From assembly GCA_045806965.1 (NCBI GenBank), contig JBJMIG010000050.1, positions 1-64,000 of the forward strand: 64,000 bases of DNA, in the 5' to 3' direction. The notes under the pieces are model-generated. The model saw only the letters and a program-made list of their open reading frames with translations, made no database searches and had not been told where the DNA came from. Shown piece after piece: positions 16,651 through 23,717 of the stretch. Made by a program: the position numbers and the translations under genes. Each line of letters begins with the position of its first letter. Position 1 is the stretch's first letter. The stretch comes from DASYTH01 sp045806965 (GTDB lineage Bacteria; Actinomycetota; Actinomycetes; Mycobacteriales; Pseudonocardiaceae).

Positions 16651-17973
16651 GTGACGACATTCATTCCGGAGCCACACTTATTGAGCTCGCCGAGAGGGCG
16701 GGACTGGCCGTCTCGCCCCGGGGCGAGCAGCGGCGTACGCACCGATGAGCCGCCGGACGGCGCTGACGTGATCATCGTCGGGGCCGGCCTGGCCGGCCTC
16801 GCGGTGGCCTCGGCGCTGTGGCACCTCGACGTGCCGGATGTGGTCCTGCTCGACCACACCGGGCGCCCGGCCAGCCGGTTCTTCGAGCGGGTGGACACGT
16901 TGCGCCAGCGCGTGATGCGGTCCACCTACGACCACCACCCCGGTCTCGAGGGCTACCGCGACTGCGAGCTGCTCGACTTCGCCCGCCTGCACTGGTCGTT
17001 GCTGAATCCGGTCGAGCGCAGAGAGGTCCGGATGGCGCAGGCCGGGCACCGATCGGTGGTACCGGTCGACGTGTTCGAGGCGTTCTGCGCGCACGTCGCC
17101 AGGATTCACCAGGTGGACGAGCGGACCTGGCCGGCGAGCGTGCGATCCGTGCGCCCACAAGGGGAAAACATCGAAGTCAGCACCGATCGGGGCACCGTGA
17201 CCGCGCGGTTCGTCGTGCTCTGCACCGGCGAGGAGCGCCGCGCCGCACCGCCTGGGTGGGGGTCCGGCCGGCGGCCGGCCGGCGTGTGGTACTGGGACGA
17301 GCCGCTGCCGGACGCGGACGGGCCGCTGGTCGTGATCGGCGCCGGGCTCACCGCCGCCCACCTGATCAGCAACGCGCTGGCCGCCGGCCGGCCGGTGCAC
17401 TGGGTGCTGCGTGAGAACAGCGAGCGCTACCAGTGCGCCGACGTCAACTCCAAGTTCTTCCGCGCCGAGGGCCGGGCCCGGTTCGACGGCGTGCCCTGGG
17501 AGGAGCGGCTCACCCTGATGCGCCGGGAGCGCCGGGCCTCGGTGATGTACGAGTTCCGCCCGCTGTTGCAACAGGCCGAGGCGACCGGCCGGCTGGCCGT
17601 CCACCGCGGCCGGGCGGTCGCCGGGCTGGAGTCCGGCGCGAGCGACAAGGTCGCCGTGCGCCTGACCGACGCGACCTCGGTGGCGGGTACCCAGGTCGCG
17701 CTCGCGCTCGGCACCGTGGTGTCCACCGGCGCGGAGTTGCTGCCGGCCGAGCTGGTCGGCGCCCGGGCCGGCTGGCCCGACCTGGACGAGCGAACTTTGG
17801 CCTACCGCAACGCTGCCGACGTGTTCGCGGTCGGCGCGGCGGCCGGCATGGTGCTCGGCCCGGCGGCGCGCAACGTCGACGGGCACCGGGTGGCCACCGC
17901 GCGGGTGGCCGGGGCGGTGGCCGCGCGGCTGACCGGGCGGCCGCAGCCGGTGCCGGAGGCTTCCCTTGTCTGA
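16651..17973 (+). CDS. FAD/NAD(P)-dependent oxidoreductase (flavin monooxygenase-like)
   Basis: A 440-residue protein with two dinucleotide folds: VIIVGAGLAGLAVASAL for FAD near residue 40, and LVVIGAGLTAAHLISNAL for NAD(P)H near residue 228. The C-terminal VFAVGAAAGMVLGP is the second FAD contact. This two-Rossmann layout matches lysine/ornithine N-monooxygenase-like and Baeyer-Villiger/FMO-type enzymes. Substrate unknown. It begins at GTG 16651 after GGAAAAG; a later start near the Rossmann fold cannot be excluded because the first 38 residues are not conserved-looking. Its stop overlaps the next gene, so the two are translationally coupled. Confidence 0.8.
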   Translation: MTTFIPEPHLLSSPRGRDWPSRPGASSGVRTDEPPDGADVIIVGAGLAGLAVASALWHLDVPDVVLLDHTGRPASRFFERVDTLRQRVMRSTYDHHPGLEGYRDCELLDFARLHWSLLNPVERREVRMAQAGHRSVVPVDVFEAFCAHVARIHQVDERTWPASVRSVRPQGENIEVSTDRGTVTARFVVLCTGEERRAAPPGWGSGRRPAGVWYWDEPLPDADGPLVVIGAGLTAAHLISNALAAGRPVHWVLRENSERYQCADVNSKFFRAEGRARFDGVPWEERLTLMRRERRASVMYEFRPLLQQAEATGRLAVHRGRAVAGLESGASDKVAVRLTDATSVAGTQVALALGTVVSTGAELLPAELVGARAGWPDLDERTLAYRNAADVFAVGAAAGMVLGPAARNVDGHRVATARVAGAVAARLTGRPQPVPEASLV

Positions 17974-18421
17974 GGCCACGTTCGACACCCGATTCACACT
18001 GCCGGCGGTGGATGACCCTGCCTCGGTGGAGGTCGGGGTGATCCTCATGGGCCTGGACGCCGAGCGGTTGCTCGCCGGGCTCGGCGTGGCCGCGATCGGT
18101 GAGGACCCGACCCGGGTGACCCTGATGGTCGACCAGGTCCGGCACGGCCGGCCGGCCGTGATCTCACTGCGGTCCGTGATCGACGACGGCGCCGCGCGCT
18201 GGCGCGCGGCCCGGTCCGCGCTCGCCGCGGCGGATCCGGGCGGCCCGGTGTCCGCCGCGGTGCGCAAGGCCTGGACCGCGGCGGCGGATCTGGTGGCCGT
18301 CGCCGAGCTCGCCGACGCCGGCCCGGCCACCCGCGCCTACCTGGCCGCCTGCTGGCTGCGCCGCACCGAAGTCGCCCGATACCTGGAGGACCGCCATGCC
18401 CTACCTCAAGTCGCTCCCTGA
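17966..18421 (+). CDS. Unknown small protein coupled to the FAD enzyme
   Basis: A 151-residue protein overlapping the FAD enzyme by 8 bp (TTG start) and the following AhpD-like gene by 26 bp. The overlaps and third-position G/C bias say it is real. Mixed beta then helical: a strand-rich first 65 residues and an alanine-rich helical C-terminus ending WLRRTEVARYLEDR. No membrane segment, no cysteine pair and no recognised motif. Given its tight coupling between two redox proteins it may be a small partner subunit. I do not recognise the family. Confidence 0.7.
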   Translation: MSEATFDTRFTLPAVDDPASVEVGVILMGLDAERLLAGLGVAAIGEDPTRVTLMVDQVRHGRPAVISLRSVIDDGAARWRAARSALAAADPGGPVSAAVRKAWTAAADLVAVAELADAGPATRAYLAACWLRRTEVARYLEDRHALPQVAP

Positions 18422-18938
18422 CGACGCCGTGCTGTTCCAGGTCTTCCAGGCCTACCCGGAGTACGCCAAGCCGATCATCGACTACCACGAGTTGGTGATG
18501 CGGGACGCGTCCCCGTTCACCGTCGCCGAGCGCGAGCTGATCGCCGCCTACGTGTCCGGTGTCAACGCGTGCGGTTACTGCCACGGCGTGCACACCGCGA
18601 CCGCCGAGGAGTTCGGCGTCGAGCCGGGATTGCTCACCTCGGCGCTCGAGGACCTGGACTCCGCGCCGGTGGACGAGAAGCTGAAACCGGTGCTGCGCTA
18701 CGTCGGCAAGCTGACCGCGACGCCATCGCGGATGACGCAGGCCGACGCCGACGCGGTGTTCGCCGCGGGCTGGGACGAACCGGCGCTGTACCACGCGATG
18801 CTGGTGTGCGCACTGTTCAATTTCATGAACCGGATGGTCGACGGGCTCGGCATCACCGCCGAGACGAGCTACTTCGCCACGTCGGCAGCGCGTCTGAAGC
18901 GGATCGGCTATGCCGGGCTGTCCGCCATGCTCGACTAG
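18396..18938 (+). CDS. AhpD-like peroxidase-related enzyme (carboxymuconolactone decarboxylase family)
   Basis: A 180-residue helical protein with CGYCHGVHT, the CxxCxxxH redox motif of the AhpD-like uncharacterised peroxidase-related enzymes, and NFMNRMVDGLG near the C-terminus as in that subgroup. ATG 18396 follows GGAGG. Such proteins reduce peroxides or catalyse unusual redox steps in biosynthetic clusters. It is the second copy of this fold in the accessory block (the other is at 7613-8218); the two are clearly distinct in sequence. Last structural gene of the plus-strand operon before the response regulator. Confidence 0.85.
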   Translation: MPYLKSLPDDAVLFQVFQAYPEYAKPIIDYHELVMRDASPFTVAERELIAAYVSGVNACGYCHGVHTATAEEFGVEPGLLTSALEDLDSAPVDEKLKPVLRYVGKLTATPSRMTQADADAVFAAGWDEPALYHAMLVCALFNFMNRMVDGLGITAETSYFATSAARLKRIGYAGLSAMLD

Positions 18939-19074
18939 CCGGCGGGCGAACGTCCGACAAGTTGGATATCGTCCGGCGGGCTGGTCAACTGGACAACCCG
19001 TGACCGCGTCTACACCTTCCAGGCGAGCGGGCAGCCGCTCAATGGGCCATTCTCACTGGCCAGAGGTGATAGAC

Positions 19075-19113
19075 ATGAAAGTGAGGAAGAAACTCCGGAA
19101 GGGCCCGCGATGA
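19075..19113 (+). CDS. Possible 12-residue basic leader peptide
   Basis: ATG 19075 lies 6-8 bp after AGAGGTG and opens a frame of 12 codons (MKVRKKLRKGPR) whose TGA overlaps the ATG of the response regulator (ATGA). Seven of twelve residues are Lys or Arg. The architecture is that of a coupling or attenuation leader, but a chance ORF is possible. Confidence 0.35.
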   Translation: MKVRKKLRKGPR

Positions 19114-19715
19114 TCAGAGTCCTGATCGCTGAGGACATGCACATGGTCCGCGGTGCACTGGTCGCGCTCCTGAAATTGGAATCCGATATCGAAGTCGTCG
19201 CGGAGGTGTCTTCCGGCAACGAGATCATGCCCGCGGCCCGCGAGACGCATCCGGACGTCGCGGTGATCGACATCGATCTGCCGGGCAAGGACGGGCTCAC
19301 CGCGGCCACCGAGATTCACGAGCAACTGCCGGAATGCCGCACGCTGATCCTGACCAGCCTGGGCCGGCCGGGCACCCTGCGCCGGGCGATGGCCGCCAGG
19401 GTGGGCGGATTCCTGCTCAAGGACGCGCCGGCCGACAAACTGGCCAACGCGATCCGCGGGGTGGCCGTCGGCCGCCGGGTGGTGGACGGCGACCTGGCGC
19501 TGGCCGCGTGGGACAGCGCGGAGTGCCCGCTGACCGGACGGGAGATCGAGGTGCTCCGGATGGCCGCCGAGGGCACCAACGCGGTGGAGATCGCCGCGCG
19601 CCTGTACCTGTCCACCGGCACCGTGCGGAACTACCTCACCACCATCGTGAACAAGCTCAACGCCCGCAACCGGGTCGACGCCATCCGCATCGCCAAGGAA
19701 GCCGGCTGGCTCTGA
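19110..19715 (+). CDS. NarL/LuxR-type response regulator
   Basis: A 201-residue two-domain regulator. Receiver: acidic pocket EDMH near residue 8, phospho-acceptor Asp54 in VIDIDLPG, Thr/Ser switch in LTSLG, Lys104 in LLKDAP. Output: LuxR HTH with LTGREIEVLRMAAEGTNAVEIAARLYLSTGTVRNYLTTIVNKLNARNR. All phosphorylation residues are present. The natural partner is the tandem histidine kinase encoded convergently at 19782-22103, which has the matching HisKA_3 type. It lies downstream of the FAD/AhpD operon and may be co-transcribed with it, or driven from the 170-bp gap, where a 12-codon leader overlaps its start. Confidence 0.92.
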   Translation: MIRVLIAEDMHMVRGALVALLKLESDIEVVAEVSSGNEIMPAARETHPDVAVIDIDLPGKDGLTAATEIHEQLPECRTLILTSLGRPGTLRRAMAARVGGFLLKDAPADKLANAIRGVAVGRRVVDGDLALAAWDSAECPLTGREIEVLRMAAEGTNAVEIAARLYLSTGTVRNYLTTIVNKLNARNRVDAIRIAKEAGWL

Positions 19716-19736
19716 ACTTCGGGTCCGTCGCCGTGG

Positions 19737-19770
19737 CGCGGAACTCGGTTGCCTGGGTGCGGGACTCGCG
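19737..19770. repeat. Repeat family B, locus 2
   Basis: One 21-bp unit plus a partial one, between the convergent response-regulator and kinase stops. Core GTTGCCTGGGTGCGGGACTC. Confidence 0.65.
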
Positions 19771-19781
19771 GGGGGACACCA

Positions 19782-22103
19782 CTACAGGGGGATGCGGGCG
19801 GCCAGGCGGAAGCGGCCGTCGCCGCTCATGCCGGCGCTGAGCTCGCCGCCGACCAGATCTACCCGGGCGGCGAGGTTGCCGAGGCCGCTGCCGGCGCGGG
19901 ACAGCTCGGGCGCCTCGGTCACGCCGTCGTTGACGATGTCCAGGAACACCACGTCGCCCTGCTTGCGCACACTGAACTCGCAGTACTCGCTCTTGCTGTG
20001 CCGCAGCACGTTGGTGACGCCCTCGCGGAGCACCGTGGCGAGCACGGTGCCGACCTGCACCGGCAGCTCGTCGTACTGAAGATCCATCCGCACGTCCACG
20101 TCCGCGGCGGCGAGCAGCGACTCGGCCGAGCGCGACTCGTCCTCAAGGGAGAGCTCCCGATGCCCGCTCGCGACCGAGCGCACGTCGGCCAGCGCCAGCC
20201 GGGAGATGCCCAGGATCTCGGTGAGCTCGACCTCGGCCCGCGCCGGCTCGGCGGCGACCAGGCGGTATGCCAGCTCGCACTTCAGCGTGATCGCGGACAG
20301 GCTGAGCCCGAGCAGGTCGTGCAGGTCGCGGGCGAACCGGGTGCGCTCGTCAGCGACCGCGGCCTCGGCCAGCTCACGCCGCGCCGCGCGCAGCTCGGCC
20401 ACCGAGCGCACCATCCAGGTCAGGCCGTAAACCACCAGCCCGCTGATCGCCGCGCCGATCAGGTTGAACGCGTTGTCCAGCGGCTCTCCGCCCTGCCCGA
20501 CCTGCGCCACCGCGATCACACCGAGGACCAGCCCGAACGCGATCCAGGCCGGCAGCGGGCGCAGCACGAGCAGCAGGCTGCCCATCAGGAACCCGGGCAG
20601 GGCCACCCAGGCCACGCCGAACTGGAGCAGCGGCATGAACACCAGCACGGCCTGGATCGGCAGGATCGCGTAGCTGGCCGAGGAGCGCAGCCTGGTGGTC
20701 GGCGAGAGGAAGTAGAGCACCTGGATCATCAGCAGCAGAAACATGTAGCTGGCGCTCACCGTGATGGGCTCGACGCCCGTGGTGAACGACGCGAGGCGCA
20801 GTGTCGCCAGGGTGGCCAGGCCGCAGAACACCACGGTCGCCTGGGCCAGGGCCCGCCAGGTGGAGCCGACCGGCAGCGGCTCCGGCTCGACCGTCCCGTT
20901 CAGGGGTTCCTGCCGTTGCATCGGCACGCTCAGCCGCAGGTGGAACCGTCCATCCGGGTCGAGACCGGCGGTGAGGCTGCCGTCGAGCGCGGCTACCCGT
21001 TCGGCCAGCCGGCCGATGCCGCCCGCGTCGTCGTGCGGACCGGCCGCCGCCTCGGGATCGACGATCCCGTCGTTGACCATGTCCAGCACCACCTGCTCGC
21101 CGGACTGTCGCAGGGTGATCTCGCAGCGCTCGGCGTCGCTGTGCTTGAGCACGTTGGTCGCGCCCTCGCGGAGCACCGCGGCGAGCAGGCTGCGCAGGCG
21201 CACCGGCAGCTCGCCGGGCTTGAACCGCATCCGCACGTCCACGCTCGCCGCCTCGAGCACCGAGCCGGCCGCCCTGGACGCCTCGTCCAGGTTGAGCTCG
21301 CGGTAGCCGCGGGCCACCGAGCGCACGTCGGCGAGCGCCTGCCGGGAGGTCTCCAGGATCCCGGAGAGCTCCTGCATGGCCCGGTCCGGGTCCTTGGTGA
21401 TCAGGCGGCGGGCCAGCTCCCCCTTCGGCGCGATCGCGGACAGCCGCAGGCCGAGCAGGTCGTGCAGGTCTCTGGCGAAGCGCAACCGCTCGTGCGCGAC
21501 GGCGGTGTTGGCCAGTTCCGTACGGGCCGAGTGCAGCTCGCCGATCAGCCCGGCGAGCCGGGTCAGCCCGTACACCTCGAGGCCGAGCACCACGGTGCCG
21601 ACCGCGATGTAGATGGCGTCCAGCAGCGATCCGGTCAGTCCGAACTCGATGGCCGTCGCGCTGGCCACCACGCTGCCGAACGCGCCCCACGCGGCCACCG
21701 GCGGAAGCACCAGCAGCGCACTGCCGGCCAGCAGGCTCGGTAGGCCTATCCATGAGTAGCCGAATTGGAGTATCGGGAGATAGACCAGGCAGGCCTGAGC
21801 ACCGAGTAGCAGATAGGTCAACGGTGCGGGCATTCGGATGCCGGGTCGGCTGAAGTAGCCCAGTTGCAGTCCGAGAAGTGCGAACAGGTAAGTGCACGCG
21901 AGGAGCAACTGGCTTGGCGGTTCCTGCGCGGCGATCAGGTAGGACAATGCGGTCAGGCAGAAACCGCCGACAACAGCGACCACGATCGCCCTGGCCAGCA
22001 CCGTGGCGATCAACGGTCCGGGTGCGCCATCGGCCATTTTCGGGAGGGCATCGGCATCGGCTCGAGTCGCAGGTGACTCGGTTCGATCAACGGCCGACGA
22101 CAT
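19782..22103 (-). CDS. Two complete sensor histidine kinases fused in one chain
   Basis: A 773-residue protein that is an internal tandem duplication of a NarX/DesK-type kinase. Each half has about five transmembrane helices, an H-box (RFARDLHDLLGL; His214 and His595) and a degenerate ATPase domain with N-box (LREGATNVLKHS, Asn317; LREGVTNVLRHS, Asn698). The two H-boxes are 381 residues apart. Both phospho-acceptor histidines and N-box asparagines are intact, so both halves may be active, or one may serve as the dimerisation partner of the other. It lies 75 bp downstream of sagB on the same strand, probably within the TOMM operon. ATG 22103 follows GGGGAG. The likely partner is the NarL-type regulator at 19110. 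Confidence 0.88.
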   Translation of the reverse strand: MSSAVDRTESPATRADADALPKMADGAPGPLIATVLARAIVVAVVGGFCLTALSYLIAAQEPPSQLLLACTYLFALLGLQLGYFSRPGIRMPAPLTYLLLGAQACLVYLPILQFGYSWIGLPSLLAGSALLVLPPVAAWGAFGSVVASATAIEFGLTGSLLDAIYIAVGTVVLGLEVYGLTRLAGLIGELHSARTELANTAVAHERLRFARDLHDLLGLRLSAIAPKGELARRLITKDPDRAMQELSGILETSRQALADVRSVARGYRELNLDEASRAAGSVLEAASVDVRMRFKPGELPVRLRSLLAAVLREGATNVLKHSDAERCEITLRQSGEQVVLDMVNDGIVDPEAAAGPHDDAGGIGRLAERVAALDGSLTAGLDPDGRFHLRLSVPMQRQEPLNGTVEPEPLPVGSTWRALAQATVVFCGLATLATLRLASFTTGVEPITVSASYMFLLLMIQVLYFLSPTTRLRSSASYAILPIQAVLVFMPLLQFGVAWVALPGFLMGSLLLVLRPLPAWIAFGLVLGVIAVAQVGQGGEPLDNAFNLIGAAISGLVVYGLTWMVRSVAELRAARRELAEAAVADERTRFARDLHDLLGLSLSAITLKCELAYRLVAAEPARAEVELTEILGISRLALADVRSVASGHRELSLEDESRSAESLLAAADVDVRMDLQYDELPVQVGTVLATVLREGVTNVLRHSKSEYCEFSVRKQGDVVFLDIVNDGVTEAPELSRAGSGLGNLAARVDLVGGELSAGMSGDGRFRLAARIPL

Positions 22104-22178
22104 GCCCCGCTCCCCATCAATTCAACGATCAAACCGCGCATACAGACAAGTTCGGCCGTCATTTGCGATGTAGGGCAA

Positions 22179-23708
22179 TTATAGGCCGTCACCCGGTACC
22201 CGAGCCCGCAACTGCCGGTAGCCGACGATGAATTCACCGACCCCCACCTCGCCCGGCCAGTCCAGCCGAAGGGCGGTGTCCGTCGCGTCGTCGTCCGGGT
22301 CGATCGCCGGTACGCACGCGGCGAGTCCCATCGCGGTGGCTGCCAGACAGAGGGTCTGCTGCAGCGCGCCGACATGGGTGAGCGCCAACGAGTAGGCGAT
22401 ACCCCGGTAAATCCAGGCGGAGCGGGCCACCCGGGCGGTCATGGTGATCAGCGCCGGCGGTCGGCGGGTGGTCCCGGTGGCCACCCCGGCGAGGTCGAGC
22501 AGTTCGTCCAACTCCGCCTGGGATTCATTGATCAAAGTCAGCGCGTGGTCCAGCGGGTCGTAGTGGAAGATGCCGCGCGGCAGCCCGACGCATCGATCGA
22601 GGCTCAAGTACAACTCGAGTTCGTGCAGTCCGTGGATGCTCAGGTAGGGCCGATCGGAGACCCGGTAGGAGATGTCCGATCCGGCCGATGCCGGCGAGGT
22701 CGACCGGATCCGGGCCGCGCGGAACAGCAGCTCGCCGATCTGTTCGGCGGTGAGCTGCCGGCTGGAGAGGTCCTCGCAGAGCCGAAGCCGTTCCGCCACT
22801 TCGGTCAGCGGCGGATCCGCGGCCATCAGGTCGCGCACCTCCGGCCGGTACAGCGGAAACCGCCGGCCGACCGGCACCGGCTTGACCACCGGGGGCGGCG
22901 GCAGCGTGCCGGCGTGCGGGAACACCGCGCCGGTGGGCCCGCCGTGCCGGCCCATCCGGCTGCGCGAGTGGAACAGCAGGTCGTGGTGCGACCAGGCGAC
23001 CAGGCTGGGGTCGTGGTCCTCGGCGAAGCGCGGCGCGCCCGATCCGGCCGGCCACTCGCCGACCTGCACGATGCCGGTGGCGGCCAGATAGGCCACCACC
23101 TCGGCGAACACCGGCAGGGGCAGCGGCAGCAGCCCGGCCAGCTCGCTGACCGGGGTCGCCGCGGCCAGTGCCGCGACCACGGCGGACGCCGCCCGCCGGT
23201 GCAGCACCACGTTGTACGCCGACAGCGGCGACTCCAGCAGCAACTCGCCGTCCTGCGCGCGCATCGCGGCGAACCGGGACAGCCGAACCGGCCGGGCCGC
23301 ATCGACGGGCACCAACCGGAACGCGGCGTTGCGCGCGATCGGCACCGCGGAGAGCAGCGGTCCCTCGCCGTCCTGCATGCCGAGCGAGTGCACCACGGAG
23401 TCGCCGAGCAGGCCGAGCACCTGATGCAGCCGCGCCCAGCCGCCGGTGTGCTTCGCACTGGTGCCCGCGCCCGGCGGCAGGACGTTCTTCAGCGAGACCG
23501 GGCCGAGGCTCATCCGCCGCAGGCTCTCCCGGACCAGGTCACCAGGGGCGTCGATCCTGGTCTCCCCCCATTTGGTCACCACGACGAGCCGATCGTGCTC
23601 GGGGTCGCCCTCAACGAGCACGTCTTCGCGGAGCGACCACAACCGGATCCAATCCGCCGCCCGCTCGCCGGGCTCCCTGGTCAATGTCGCGCTCCTTGCG
23701 GTGATCAT
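22179..23708 (-). CDS. sagB: SagB-type azoline dehydrogenase
   Basis: A 509-residue SagB-family FMN-dependent dehydrogenase that oxidises thiazolines and oxazolines to aromatic azoles in TOMM peptides. The N-terminal half (about 280 residues) is the winged-helix-rich region of long actinomycete SagB proteins. The C-terminal nitroreductase-like domain has RSTSPASAGSDISYRV, SLDRCVGLPRGIFHYDPLDHAL, ARSAWIYRGIAYSLALTHVGALQQTLCLAATAMGL, the usual SagB landmarks. ATG 23708 lies 9 bp after the YcaO stop, so it is co-translated with it. Presence of this gene implies that at least some heterocycles end up as azoles. Confidence 0.88.
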   Translation of the reverse strand: MITARSATLTREPGERAADWIRLWSLREDVLVEGDPEHDRLVVVTKWGETRIDAPGDLVRESLRRMSLGPVSLKNVLPPGAGTSAKHTGGWARLHQVLGLLGDSVVHSLGMQDGEGPLLSAVPIARNAAFRLVPVDAARPVRLSRFAAMRAQDGELLLESPLSAYNVVLHRRAASAVVAALAAATPVSELAGLLPLPLPVFAEVVAYLAATGIVQVGEWPAGSGAPRFAEDHDPSLVAWSHHDLLFHSRSRMGRHGGPTGAVFPHAGTLPPPPVVKPVPVGRRFPLYRPEVRDLMAADPPLTEVAERLRLCEDLSSRQLTAEQIGELLFRAARIRSTSPASAGSDISYRVSDRPYLSIHGLHELELYLSLDRCVGLPRGIFHYDPLDHALTLINESQAELDELLDLAGVATGTTRRPPALITMTARVARSAWIYRGIAYSLALTHVGALQQTLCLAATAMGLAACVPAIDPDDDATDTALRLDWPGEVGVGEFIVGYRQLRARVPGDGL

Positions 23709-23717
23709 CTCTGGCCC

